A DNA stretch of 64,000 nt from positions 746,501 through 810,500 of the forward strand of contig OZ005617.1 of assembly GCA_963930655.1 (NCBI GenBank), written 5' to 3'. Made by a program: the position numbers and the translations under genes. The stretch is from Myrica gale. Its lineage: Eukaryota > Streptophyta > Magnoliopsida > Fagales > Myricaceae. Numbering within the stretch: position 1 is the stretch's first letter; every line of letters begins with the position of its first letter. This document shows positions 24,801 to 37,439 of this stretch, piece by piece. The notes beneath the pieces were generated by a model. The model was not told where the DNA came from. It did not search any database and saw only the letters and a list, made by a program, of their open reading frames with translations.

Positions 24801-27800
24801 CAATACTGCACCAGCTGAACTGGCTTCCAAACGAGAAAGAGAAATTCAATGAGAGGAAATGGTTCTAGACTTTTAGGGAAGGAATTATACAGGGCATTAA
24901 GTTTAATATCAATACTTGTCAAATCATTCTACCATCAGCCGGTACAGAACTTAGCCATGGATACCTGCTACTATCATTCAATAATAACAAAATCAAGTTA
25001 CTATTAGACTGAGTTAACATATGCCAGTCTCAACTGCTCATCAGCAATCTAGCTTTTTATTACAATAGTAATTGAGCTCTTAATGCACTTTTTTTTTCCT
25101 GAGCAAGCAGTGAATCGGTTTGCAACAAATGAGGAAATACCTGAAGATTCACAATTACAATCTTTCCCCCGCCACGGAGTGATTTAAGAGGAAGGTTACA
25201 CGCTGGAGTTATTTGCAAACTGCATGGAGAAAGTATTCACATGGCCATCAAACAGAACATGAATGAAAGATAATTCATAAGTGGACCCCAAGGACCCTTC
25301 AATCCTGTTTGCTGAGATCCTAAACAAAAGGATGACCATGGGGCTGAGTTTGAGGAATTTCTCATAAAATGAAAGTTTGAGAATGAAAAAAAGATGTTGT
25401 ACTGTTAAGTAAAGAACCAGCTGTTACCTCGTCCCCAAACATAAGACAACATCAGCCATCTTACAGTGCTTCTCAGCAGGATCCATCTCCTTTGAGGGTA
25501 AAGCATCCTACATTGGGTTGGGAGGGAGGGAGCGACGGGGAAGAAATTAGAAAGTTAGACAATGTCACAAACCAATTGTTCATTACCATATATATAAGTT
25601 TAGATATATCAACTACAAGTGGAGTCATACCCAACAATTTTAGCAAGTCTAGGTCTAGTTTTATTAAGGGATTCAAGTCGACATAAATTGGTCCAACTTA
25701 TCAAAGGCCAGCTGAAAAACATCATTCTGGCCCAATTACAAATGCCATCTCTAAAGCTACCAATTAAAAATATTTTGAACCTAAAGAAAACAAACCGAGT
25801 AAAGTAATTAGTACCTCCCAGTCAAGAACCGTATCCTTAAGTTTGGCCCCACACTTTAAATCAGAACAACGTCTCGATGTCTCCTTCAAACCAATTGATC
25901 CCACCTCAAAATCCCTCAAGTACCTGGAGGGGACAGATAACAATCTTAAATTGTCATAAAAAGGAAACAAAAACTTGCAGTATATAACTACGAGAATCCA
26001 CAAGTCACTTTAAGCAGAATATTATGAGCCCCAAAGAAAGAAGGAAGAAACATTCAAAGAATGATACCACTATGACTACAAATGGGTTTCAGTGAAAAAA
26101 TCTGGTCTTACTCGACTCCACACAAAGGGCAAGCTTCCATAAAGGAGTTTCCATGCAGTTCAGCAAGTTTCTCCCTTGGAATTCCCGACCGAAGATGGAG
26201 GCCATCAACATTCTGAAATGAGAAGTAATAGATTATAAGAAATGAAGCCAGAGATGTAAACTCATATGATGCTGGCAATGGGACAAAATACGATATCCTC
26301 CAAAAAAGGTAAAAATTCATTGTGTGAAATAATGACTCGTGTGAGCATCAAACGAAGGAACTGGATTTTCTTACAAAAAACAAAGGAGCCAGATTTCAGG
26401 CTGATTCATGAGGAAACTAGAGAGTAAGCACTAATCAACAAAAGTTCAAGCCAAATAATCTCCCACCAGGATAGTATCCTGCATATGGCAAAAGAATGAC
26501 ATGATACAGCCATACCTGACTGATAAGGAACTTCAAAATACCAGCCTTCTCCAGTTCAACCAAAGCCATATGAGTCAAGCTAGGCATAGCACGGTGAAAT
26601 GGCAGTGACGCTTCAGGCAAGGCTTGGCCTTCACGCTGTACAAATAATGAAGGATCAGAAGAGCCATAGGACGGAGCAACTCCGCTAAAGAATGCCAATG
26701 ACTAACAAGATAAAGAATTTTTTTTTCTCTTTTATTCATTTTATTGCTTCCAGACATACAATCATATGAACGCTAATCAACTTATGAGACTCCTGCAATA
26801 TGAACAAAGAATCTTCACATCTGGTTTATCAAATTAGCAAGCTTTGCAAATAGAACAAGGGGATTAGTAGAAATTCTGAAGCCCTATGAATTTTAAAAAC
26901 TATCACCTGAAGCGTCCATATTCCATTGGGGCCACGAAAATCAGGTATACCACAAGAAGTTGATATTCCTGCACCTGTAAACACCACCAGATGCTTACTC
27001 TGCAAGTAGGAACAAAAAAACTTAAGGGTGGTCCATATAAAATCTCAAAACAAGGACTTAACTACCATCAATGAGATGTGCAAAATCTTGTAAGTACAAA
27101 CCTTTTGTATCATCATAGCAAGACGTTCAATCTGCCAAGGGAAAAAAGATCCCAGTTGAGGTCAGCATAACTTGAAAACACATAAAGGTCTCAAAAGTAC
27201 CATTCCACTTAAACACAAAGAAGAGAGCCTTCAGAGGACCAAAAGAGCGCATAAGTTGAAGAAGCCACATATCTTCCTCTTGAGGAGAAATAACAACTGA
27301 AACTAAAATAAACGATTCTCCTACCAGAATGAATACAAGTCATGATAGATCCACCAACAACTATTAAAACTGATGAAAAGAAAAAGACCAAACCTATCCC
27401 CACATTCCAAGAGGCTTCTGATTTTTCATGGATGCCAAGGATATGACAAGAAAGAGGGAGAAAACATATTAGAATCCGAGGCTTGAAGCTCATTCTGAGA
27501 AGTCAAAAACTGACTTTCTCTTTCCTAAGTCACTAAATAACCCATTAAAGGCCCAAGGCCAGATTTTTTTTTGTCCTTTAAATCCAACTATATGCCATTA
27601 CGGTAGTCCCAGTGGACCTTCTCATTCAGTCCAATGTATAGCCATTAATAATGTTTGCATTTTTTCCCCTCACTTCACTGATAAGGAACTGTGTTTTTGT
27701 TACATTCTCGGTGATTCCTCACTACTTCCTCACTTTCCACTTCATGATAGACTCGTGATTTACCTCAAGTATTTGCCAAAATAACACATTGTTCTGCAAA

Positions 27801-28435
27801 ATCTACAAAATTATACTCAATTGGTCATAACATACGTCCCCGCAATCCTGCACGTCTTCCTGACATTCAAAATCCCAAAGTAGGACTCAGGACATGCATA
27901 CCCAAAGAAAAGAAAGTGACCCTTGCAAATTCCCAGAACATGCATACTACGGATCAGGAATGTCACCTGCCGTTAAACTACAATTGCTACTTCACCATCA
28001 TACCTTACAACAAAATCACAAATAGATACTTAAAGTTTCAGCTTAGAAACCAACAAAGCAAGGAAAATGCAATCCTAATGAAAGCAAATGCCATAACCCA
28101 GATACGAGATCTCATAAATCAAGCCAGAGTAGCCCCAAAGTTGAAGAACAGAAAAAAATAACCATTCTTCCAACAAGTTTAAGGAAAGAAAATTAACTTG
28201 CATTCATGGGTATCACAGTGCCATAAGATCATCAAAGTCATCAAGCCAACAGGACAAATAACAAGGAAACTAGACGCACAGACAAAAACAAGAAATACCC
28301 AAAGGAGCAAAAATGTAATGAGAAAAAAAAACTCACTTTTTCTTGCAAAATGTGAGGTGTGTCGAAATATTCCGTCATTCCAACTTTTCCCACATCTTCA
28401 ATGTACGAAAGCTTCTCGGCATAGCCCAGAGACAT
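21803..28435 (-). CDS. SRT1: Class IV sirtuin SRT1 (SIRT6-like NAD-dependent protein deacylase)
   Basis: A nuclear NAD-dependent histone deacetylase/deacylase of the SIRT6/SIRT7 class. Fourteen exons in transcript order: 28337-28435, 27102-27131, 26907-26999, 26516-26635, 26112-26212, 25815-25923, 25428-25507, 25141-25219, 24645-24698, 24232-24328, 23694-23776, 23203-23270, 22643-22745 and 21803-22096. They total 1410 nt and 469 residues, against about 473 in Arabidopsis. The Rossmann motif is [18 protein letters not shown] (residues 52-69), NVDGLH starts at 115, and the catalytic His is 134 in ELHGN. Zinc ligands are Cys142, Cys145, Cys167 and Cys172. The class IV signature [13 protein letters not shown] is present. 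The plant-specific C-terminal extension ends in a basic tail ([16 protein letters not shown]), a likely nuclear localisation signal. All junctions are GT-AG and in phase. Confidence 0.95.
24584..24601 (+). repeat. Run of 18 G in SRT1 intron 9
   Basis: A homopolymer of G on the plus strand (C in the SRT1 transcript) lies between exons 9 and 10. Its exact length is liable to sequencing error. Confidence 0.7.
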
Positions 28436-31400
28436 GGTTACTGACTGACTCTTGCTGCTTTTTACAGCTCCTTCTCTCTCCTACAAAAAAAACTCAATTT
28501 CTCTCTCTAGAGAGTTGATCAGAACGAAGGTTGGGATAGCGAGTCCCTTTAGTTTCTTCCCTCTATTGCCTCGCATAACGTTTGCGCGTATTTTGCTTCT
28601 TTTAAGGAGACCCCGAAAGCAAATAGGCGCTTGCCTGAGCCCTGAATAACAGGAAAGAATATCCCTCGTTCACGTCTACAAGATTTACCACAGTGCCCTG
28701 AGTTTCCTTTTTATTGAATTTTTTTTTGGTAGTCTTTATTTTTCTTTCCTTTTTCCATAACACTGCAATTTGACATTTTTTTATTTGCACATCATGATCT
28801 TGCAGACAACCCTTCTCTTTCATTTTCTTTTGTTTCCAACAAATTCACATCACATGGTGCATCAGGCTTGAGGACTTGCTCTTCCGAGTCTAAACAAAAA
28901 GATTTAGTTCAGTTTTACTCCGGTAACTCTTAAGGCATAGAACTCTCAGTATTACCTAAAAACAATCACAATATTAAAATACTTATATATTTTTTTAATT
29001 TAAAAAATCCATCTACTAATCCACAATCCTATCATTCAGAGGAATAAAATAATTTGGAGTTAAAAAGAGGAGTTGTGACTTGTGAGATATCAATGATAAA
29101 ACAGGTTCTATTTCTGGTTTATGAGTTGTGCCCTCCGCAATAAATAAGCATCCCTTTGTTGCACAATGGCTTATGTCTTTGAGAGGCTTAAGCCATTCGT
29201 TGAAGTGCATTGCACCCATGCACCTACTCCCCACAAAGAACCTTAATTAGTTAGTTATAGGGTTTAAACCGAAATTTTCAAATAACTCGTCTCTCCTAAG
29301 CGAATTTATTGGCAGTCCGTAAATCCTACCTCTCTATACTGAATCTACTTACAGTCATAAAAACTCATATAGATTATCGTATCAAGATCGTCTCCAAATT
29401 ATTGCACTATCTAATTTGGAGAGAGATTGACATGGTTCCAATAGTAGGGTCCACACTGTTTGGTAATTAATACTCGTCGTATTAAATGTTGTGATATTCA
29501 TATTTTGTATCTATCTTTCACATATTTGGATCACCCAATTCGGACACTAAACTAGAGAGTATCTTTGCTCTAAATTATCTCTCCCTCTACAGTGATGCCA
29601 CCTCTATCATTGACCCATGTCAATCTAAGAACTGGATCTTCCTTGCTGATTGTGAAAAACTGATCTAGCTGTAGGATACTTCTACTTCAAAAAATATTTC
29701 AAATCCTTCTTTATAGGCTATTCGAGTTGTAAATGAACTTCCTTAATTAAACCCTTTGTTGAACAACTAAGTAGAATACTACATCTCAAATCTTTACTAA
29801 GGAAGATACAACTTGTTTACATAAGCCTTTGAGAACAAAGAAGTCTGGGAAAGGAAAACAAGTCTACCTTTGTAACTCCAATCCAACATATATATATATA
29901 TATATAAGATAATTTTTTACCCTAATTCTCCTATGTAATGTTGTTTATTCATATATATCTAGCTTAAGAAACGTAAACTAATTGGCTCTTGTTCCTCTAC
30001 CGTGTTCTATTTCAATCATGCTCCGTAGCTAGCTTCCACCTGCAATGCCCACAGGTCCCCCGCTACCTGTTTCTTCCTGCAGCCGATTGGTAACAAAGAA
30101 CAGTGCAGGCTTCAACATCGTAGGCAGTGTTTATTATTATTATTATTATTATCAGAAATATGGTGGTTGTCATATTAATGTTTCTACTTTTTACCAAAAG
30201 CAAAAACAATCATCGACCTTATTTTTGTCTTTGTTTCCATCTTTTTTTCTAATCTGTCTTTGTTTCCATCAATCAAAGGAAAACAACTTATTTTCTCATA
30301 AGCTTTCTTGTTCTCCTTGTTTTACCAAGGATCAATGGACCTGTGTTATCTGTCACTCGGCTGTTTTCCTCAGGATATACAAAGGAATGGGTGGAGAGAT
30401 TAGTCTCATTCAAGTCGCTGCAGTTCCAGCCATGCAATTATCTGTAAAGCAGAGACTCGTACAGTAAAACTTGATAGGATTTGCAAAATGTTAAAGAGCG
30501 TTTAAAAGCTGGGAATTCTAATGGACGACATTAGCTGGTGCTTGCTGGCTTCTGTGAGTTAATAAGCTGGCCGGGAGTACATGCCTGAATGATTTGCACT
30601 TTGGAACATTTCACTACTGGTAAGCACTATGACCATAGAGTTCCGATTTGCTGCATATGTCTTGATTTTTTGTTGTTTTCTTTCAAGCCCATAATATCTC
30701 AAGACCAAAGTCTCCAAAGATTTGAATATATCTTCTATGAAGAATCATAGCTGTGACCATTAGTTTGGAATATATGGTGAGGACCTTACCTTTTTCATGC
30801 TTCCAAGCGAAAAACAAATGATGGGGGTCAATCATAATAGACAATGGAGAGTCAGGTCCCATTCTTTCAACCCCACATGATAGTTCCACTACTATATATG
30901 CGCATCGCATGGGACTACCTTTTTTGAATCTCTTATCATATTTAGAACTTCACTATTTCACCTACTCATCATGCATATGTACCAACATTTGATTCACAAT
31001 TGGAATTCAATCCCAATTCCCAACTAGGCACAATCAACCATTCGTATACTTTTTTGAGATTCAACTGGTTAGGGAATTGAAATATTTTTAATTATTTTTC
31101 GCTTGTGATCGATCGCGTAATTACTCAATACTAAACCTATTTCTAATTATAGAGTGTTGATACAATGAAATCTAAACGAACAAACTCTAACGAGTAGTTC
31201 AACTGGTCAGACTTTGAGTTGGCTCCCAATGATCACTTGTACGAATCTCTTCTAGGGGTAACTGGAGGCTTACCCGATCATTAACTTTAAAACTTATAGA
31301 ATTAATCAATGCGTATGTAAACTTGTATGGATAACCGGGTTATCCGTAAAAATAAAAGAGAAATATTCGGTGATCTTTCTAGATTCTTCTCAGGTTCTTA

Positions 31401-33091
31401 TGAGAAGAATCTGATGGCTTAAGATTCATTTTAGAAGTGTAACCTACACACCCAGAGATCCTGAACCGTCAGATTCTTTCAAGAAAAACCTGAGAAAAAC
31501 CCAAGAAATACACCAAACATTTCTCAAAATAAAATTCGAATGAAACTCATAGGATTTAGCATTTACTATTTTTATCAGTCTTATAAATATATACTATCTA
31601 ACTATACACTGTTTTTTTTATAGAATTTGTGTCAACTTTTCTGTTTGACTGCATTCAAAGCAATCTGCATCCAGAAGATCCCCATAGAGAGGATTGGGGG
31701 GGTATTCAGATCTTATTGCAGCTTGCTCAAGGGAGGCTGTAACTATTGAAACTGAATTAGTTATAATTTAAAAAATCCTAGACAATAATATACTATAAAC
31801 AATCGCATCAGTGCCACAAAGCATCGATTCATCCACAGGCGTCACGCTGCCCTTTTAAGTAGCTCAATCTCAAAATTACCCTCCCACATCTCGCATTTAA
31901 AAGGCTCTTATGCACGCAATTATTGAGGTCTCACTTGTCATTTCAGACGATACAATTTGTGACCGCTTAAACAGACCCAGGCCACAAAGCTGTTGCCAGT
32001 GGGCCCTCGAGCTAGAAAATACGTTATTGTCCTCATAATGAGTTTTACAGAATGAGGATACATTTGTAAATTCAACTATACGGCCTCCTCCAAAACTAAT
32101 TATTCCTCGCCCTTTTCACTGAGTGGTCCCTCCTCCGTCTTCTCCGCCCACGGTCCACGTATTCAAATGAGTCGAGGGCTGCTGAGAAAAGCGGGACCCA
32201 GCTGACGATTCCTAGAGCTTCCGTTGGTCCTGCAACATGACTCGTGAGTGGAAACTACGTCACCTCGCACTCGTCGCAGTTGTAGTTTTTCCCGCATCTA
32301 ACTACCATCGAAGCCGTCCCTATACATAGGCAGCTGGAACTGGCAGAAAATCGATCGTGCTTCAACGGCCACTCGGCGCCTCTGTACAGAGACAACGAAA
32401 GTTTCGTCTTCGAATCTAGAGCTCTGTGTTAGAACCCTAATTCTCTGTTTTTTTCTCACACAAATTAAGCCGTAGGCTTTCTTATGTTTTTGCAGTGTTG
32501 TTCTTGTTGATTTAGACAATGTTACTCTGAATCTTCTTTTAAGTTTCTTTATTTCGTTGATTCTCCCAAAGACAAGGGATTTTAAGCATCTTTAACTTTG
32601 GATGTTCGTATACGCTGTCTATGGTTCTATTATTGTTGATGTTTTACTATTTGGTTTTTCGTAGCTTTATTAATTGCAAGAAGTTTAATATAGCATGGTA
32701 ATCGGTGTCGTTGTTACAGCTGCTTCTCTTCTTGTCGTTTTTTGCGTGAACTAAGAGATTTCATTGAAAGAGCCAACAAACATGTTTTTGCTGTGCGTAG
32801 TAGATTTTGTTAGAGTTTCACATGTAAGAGAATTCCAGTAGAAACAACTAGAGCGAATGGAAGATATACCACTGCTGTATCCAACAAGTAATTATTTCGA
32901 GTAGAAACAACAAGAGTGAGAGGACAACAGAACATTGTGGCATCTAAAGTCGTGAATTTAAGCGTTTGTTAAGGCAGTAGTGCAGCTTGCTACATGAAGG
33001 TCTCATTTTGAGATCCCTATGTATATATGCTGAACAGATTATGTTTGCAGCAGGGTGTAACATTGGATTGCAAGTTCTGTCGGTTGGAACC
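28436..33091. other. Intergenic region between SRT1 and the Nudix gene, with the Nudix leader
   Basis: No protein gene is supported. The left end holds the SRT1 promoter. Simple repeats occur at 29889-29907 (AT) and 30129-30152 (TTA). A Mutator-type MITE lies at 31358-31525. From about 32150 the sequence is a plausible promoter, with CCCTATACATAGG near 32319. The 5' leader and leader introns of the Nudix gene should lie between there and 33091; an acceptor-like TATGTTTGCAG ends near 33052. Confidence 0.5.
31358..31525. mobile_element. Mutator-like MITE with 9-bp target duplication
   Basis: A 168-bp element whose two halves are long inverted repeats: GAGAAATATTCGGTG at the left and GAGAAATGTTTGGTG at the inverted right end, with shared CTCAGGTTCTT and AAGAATCTGA blocks. 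It is flanked by a perfect 9-bp duplication AAAATAAAA (31349-31357 and 31526-31534), the length expected of Mutator-like elements. Confidence 0.8.
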
Positions 33092-36000
33092 ATGTCTGTT
33101 CTGAACCAAGTGTGTGAAAATGGAATTCAGCATGTCAAACTGCTCCCAGCAACAGATGACGACCATGGAGGAGTCATTGTGGACATGGAGGAGACCATGG
33201 ACTCCAATGCATTTATTACTTTGCTTAGAGCTTCAATCTCTACGTGGAGGCAACAGGTTGTTATTCTTATTCAGTACCGCTTAACCACTAGATAGGTTAT
33301 TGCATTACTTAATAGAATGTCTGATCATTCAGTGGTGGGGTGTGCATAGAATAGAAGGCGTGGCTTTTTACAGTAGCTTGTTTGAACTCTAAAGTTTCAT
33401 ATTTAAGTTTATGATGCCCTATTAGGATAGAAAGTTTCATTGTACAAATGGAGAAGTGTTCGAGGTGGATTTGTTGTGATGCCAACTACCCAGATTCTTA
33501 TATCTTGACAATAATAAAGAAATTCTTCTTAACTTGAGTAATTAATTTTACTTCACAGGGCAAGAAGGGCGTGTGGATTAAACTGCCTATTGATCTTGTA
33601 CATCTGGTCCAACCAGCAGTTGAGGTACACGGTTTCTGCTTCTAAACAACTTACTGGTGACAACGAGTGGTCATAAAAAGTGGATGTCAAGATGCCCTTC
33701 TGTAATAATTAGCATCTCAATGCATGTTCCTTTGACTTGAATTGACCGTGATGGATCTTCCACAGAGGAGATCAGCAGTTGTTAGTCATGATCTTGGGCA
33801 CTGAGTCGTGAGTCCTGTCAACTTGTTAGTTTTAGCTTAAAAGAATTTAGATGTGACCATAGATTTCTGTCTCTATTTGTCTTTCAAGACCGAGGTAGCT
33901 GATCAACCATAAACTTCAAATTTGGAAATATTTTTCCTATGTCATTGGTTGTTTGATTGATGCCTCTGTTCTGTGGAATTGTGATCTCTTTAGTGCATCT
34001 TTATAATGGTGGCAGGAGGGATTTTGGTACCACCATGCTGAGCCAAAGTACCTGATGCTGGTTTACTGGATCCCTAAAACCACTAGTACTATTCCTGCAA
34101 ATGCTTCACACCGTGTGGGTATTGGTGCTATTGTCTTGAATGATAAAAGAGAGGTGGGTACTTCCTCTGTAGAAACTAACAATCATCCTATTCATTGTGG
34201 ATAAGCATGCATTGTGAGCTTGTAGCTGTGAGTCATTCCCAGAACCCCCCCCCCTTTCGACCCTTTTACTGATTTTGATTCTCACTCTTTCTCTCTGTCT
34301 ATCTACTAGTTGCTTGTAGTTCAGGAAAAGAGTGGTAAATTAAAAGGAACAGGTGTGTGGAAAATTCCTACCGGGACCGTTGATGTGGTATGCACCTTAA
34401 TCGAGATGCTTTTCATTATTCAATAACTAAATGTATTATTGTTATCAATCATCGAAGGGGCTCATATTTTTTTTCAATCGTTAACTGGAATTTCATATAT
34501 GTTACCAATCTACAGGGTGAGGATATATTTGTGACAGCTACAAGAGAAGTAAAAGAAGAAACGGGAGTAAGTGTATCCATATCAGTAAATATTGTTTGTA
34601 CCTTGTAATTTCTATGCTGGTGGGATAGTCTTATGAGTGAAACTGGTTTTTACTGCTTCAGATTGACACAGAATTCCTGGAGATACTAGCATTCAGGTAA
34701 AAAAAATTGGTCTCTCCAAAATAACTCTAATATAAATGGGTATTTTATATCAGCAGTTATAGAAGGGGTTCCACCGATGAGTAGACCCTGGAGAAATGAG
34801 AATCACTCAGATACAGTGAGCTTTATGCATATAGCAATTCTGAAAAGTTAACCATCTTACCCCGTATATTTGGATATGTCGAGGTTTATGAGAATACAAA
34901 ATGGAAAGTCATTTCTAGACCCTGCCAAGAATTAAACCCAAAAAGCCCATAGGCTTGGCTCCTGTGGTAAAGGATTTAGGTGGGGTTTGGCTAGGTCTTA
35001 GATTTGAATCTCAACATAGTCAAGTTTGTTTGTCAAAAGAGAAAAAATAAAAAATTCACAAATTTGTCAAAGTAGTCCTGAGGCATTCGTGTTTTCTTTT
35101 TCCTTTCATCTTTCAGGCAATTACATAAGTCATTCTTTGAGAAGTCGGATCTATTTTTCATTTGCATGATGCGTGCTCTATCCTCTGATATCCAGACGCA
35201 AGAACTGGAGATTGAGGCAGCCCAGGTAATTCATTTTTTCCTTTTTTTTTTCTTGTGCAATTTGTGGTAGCATGCACCCAGGTATGTAGGTAGGGGTACT
35301 TGAACCCCCTTCATTTCTTTCTCTAAAGGGAAAGGAGGTTGCTTTGAGCCAAAGGCTCGTTGGCGAGCCCAGGTAATTCTTGATTGGCATTTTCATGCGA
35401 ACCTTTGTTTTGCTGTGGTCAGTTTTTGGGTTTTGAGGTGACCTTTAAGATTAGTCCCCAAACTTGTTTCGCAGATGTAAGAAGGCAATAAAATGTTCGG
35501 ATGTTATAGTGCTAGATTATGAACTTCCATCTACATGAATATATCCTCATTAGCTGATAAAAAAATTTAGTGCCCATATGTTTTCAAAAGATTTTCTTTG
35601 TCAAGGCCGAACTAATGGTGCTGGAAAAAAATAAAACTGATAAGCACTTTAGCTTGAGGTGAAGTAGGAGAACTTCCACTTCTTGTTCCACACAGAGAGC
35701 ATGTAGGTGCTAATGCCTGCTTTTTGCCCAAGGAGATCTTTATACAGGATCAACTTGGATACTTATCATCTGCAGTATCAGATTGCAAACCTAAATGGTC
35801 CTGAATGTCCTCTTTTATTTACTGCCAAGGTTGCGGTTGAACCCTCCTACTAAAACAGAGCACTCTAGATAGATAGCTTTGCACGACTATTTATTTTATC
35901 TTTTATCAGGTTAAAAAATGTTGAAAAGTAAAACTGTTCAAGGCTCACCTTCAAAAAGATCTGTGCTGTGATCAGATACTTGCAACCCCTTACAGCCATA

Positions 36001-36332
36001 CTACCTTCGGCATAAACAATTTTGTTTGTCGTTCCATGTGTTGACTATCTGAATGAGCCTGCTCTCTTAATGCATGTCATACTGATTGATGTAATTTTTT
36101 GGACTTTTTTCCTCCTTAGTGGATGCCGCTTGAGGAATTTGCAGCTCAACCTTTCGCCCAGAAGCACGAGCTTTTCAAGTACATTGCTGACATATCATTG
36201 GCAAAGTTAGAAGGTGACTACACTGGATTAACACCGTTGCCTATAACTTCGACTTTCAACAACAGTTTGAATTATTTATATTTGAACCGCCGGGATCTGA
36301 ACAATACCTTAACTTCTATCAATCAGTCCTAG
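33092..36332 (+). CDS. NUDT8: Nudix hydrolase, NUDT8-like
   Basis: Nudix enzymes hydrolyse nucleoside diphosphates linked to another moiety; the plant group of NUDT2, 6, 7, 8 and 10 includes ADP-ribose and NADH pyrophosphatases. The substrate of this one cannot be read from sequence. Exons: 33092-33256, 33559-33624, 34016-34153, 34310-34387, 34516-34566, 34662-34696, 35117-35225 and 36120-36332. They total 855 nt and 284 residues, with all phases matching. The N-terminal pre-Nudix region has KKGVWIKLP and GFWYHHAEPKYLMLVYWIP. The Nudix box starts at Gly in PTGTVDVGED and reads G-x5-E-x7-REVKEETGI, complete. The ELEIEAAQWMPLEEFAAQPF stretch is typical of the subgroup. The start was placed at MSVLNQV; the frame stays open upstream to a possible acceptor near 33052, so an extra N-terminal exon, for example a transit peptide, is possible. 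Confidence 0.88.
34945..35047 (+). mobile_element. Possible tRNA-derived SINE remnant in a Nudix-gene intron
   Basis: Intron 6 contains a box A-like stretch (GGCTCCTGTGGTAAAGG), a box B-like AGATTTGAATCTC about 45 bases on, and a 3' end TTGTTTGTCAAAAG followed by an A-rich tail. This order fits a short plant SINE. No target duplication was identified. Confidence 0.4.
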
Positions 36333-36856
36333 ATAAGGATAGAATGATGTCTGTTCTATCAAATTCCTATTTCCTGTATTAGTTGATTACTGCAATGAAT
36401 AAATTCTCATCTTTGCTCTTTGATGAGATAAAGAAGTGACCAATAGCATTTGTATTTTTTTTCTTTTCATTTTTTCTCCTCTCCACGACAAAAAGTCAGG
36501 CACTTTTTTTAGCATGTGAGAGTTTCTACTCTCTGCAGGATAGTGTAAGAGTCCATATGCTTTGTGCCTGTAAAAAGAGCTGAAGGGCTTCATATCAAGG
36601 CTGGGTTGCCTTCTGCAGAGTAAACCGTACTTCATGTTCTGCGATTTGCATTACTATATTAGCAAGTATATAGCTCCTAAAAGATAATTTCTAAAAGCGG
36701 AAAAAAGGGAAATTTGGAAAGAAATTGTCTTGGTGTAGAGTGTAGACCTACGCTACTTGAATGACACTATGACAGATGGTCTGCCATGCGGCACCAAATG
36801 GGGGGATTTAAAAGAAAAAGGTCAAAGATCCAAACCATAGTAGGTTGCTGGGGGGA

Positions 36857-36863
36857 TATAAAT
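36857..36863 (+). promoter_or_regulatory. TATA box for the proline-rich protein gene
   Basis: TATAAAT lies 127 bases before the ATG at 36990, placing initiation near 36890. Small ATG-initiated frames in the leader (ATG at 36898 and 36918) may be short upstream frames. Confidence 0.5.
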
Positions 36864-36989
36864 CTGAGCAAAGGTGTAGAGTCATCTGTGTCCTTTTATG
36901 GCTTCTGCTTACATTCTATGTTCCACTAGTTACAGCCTCTCTTTCTAAATTTCCTTCTAAGTTCGAGTTTCCAATCGGAAGGAACAAAT

Positions 36990-37439
36990 ATGATTTTAGC
37001 AAAGCATTTGTTTGTTATAGCTCTATGTTTGTCAGTGTCCAATCTTGGTTGCTCGGCAACAGGGGAGGCCACTGGCGATGTCTTGCCTTCACCTAGTGCT
37101 TGTACGAACTGCACACACTGTCAATATCCATGCCATACACCAGCCCCACCTCTCCCCAACTACCCTTTATACGGTACTCCGCCTCTGCCTCTGCCTCCGC
37201 CCCCATCCCTTGCCGAATACCCTCCATATGAAACGTCATCGCCTCCGCCACCACCACCACCATCACAGCTGCCGGCTCAAGGAAACTGTCCACCAACTAC
37301 GGTTGTTCAGTGCTGCCAATACCCTCCTCCCATTACCTACGGATATGTGCCATATAACAATTATTCCGCCTCGTGTCCTTCGTCCATCTCCTTCATTCCC
37401 GTGATGGTATCAGTTTTCTCTTATGCTGTTTTGGTCTGA
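36990..37439 (+). CDS. Small proline-rich, probably GPI-anchored cell-wall protein
   Basis: A 149-residue protein, encoded in one exon, with four parts. Residues 1 to about 23 form a hydrophobic signal peptide (LFVIALCLSVSNLGCSA). A Cys-rich CTNCTHCQYPCH segment follows. The middle is proline-rich with short PPPP blocks (LPLPPPPSLAEYPPYE), a YPPPITYGYVPY stretch and a second NCPP...QCC cluster. The last 20 or so residues are hydrophobic (FIPVMVSVFSYAVLV), as in a GPI-attachment signal. This matches a plant family of small hydroxyproline-rich glycoproteins of unknown function, often annotated as extensin-like. The start was chosen because it gives the signal peptide directly and sits well behind a TATA box. 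No enzymatic role can be inferred. Confidence 0.75.
   Translation: MILAKHLFVIALCLSVSNLGCSATGEATGDVLPSPSACTNCTHCQYPCHTPAPPLPNYPLYGTPPLPLPPPPSLAEYPPYETSSPPPPPPPSQLPAQGNCPPTTVVQCCQYPPPITYGYVPYNNYSASCPSSISFIPVMVSVFSYAVLV

Noticed and set aside
29016..29234. 72-codon minus frame
   Set aside because: No domain and no plausible start; I could not connect it to any family.
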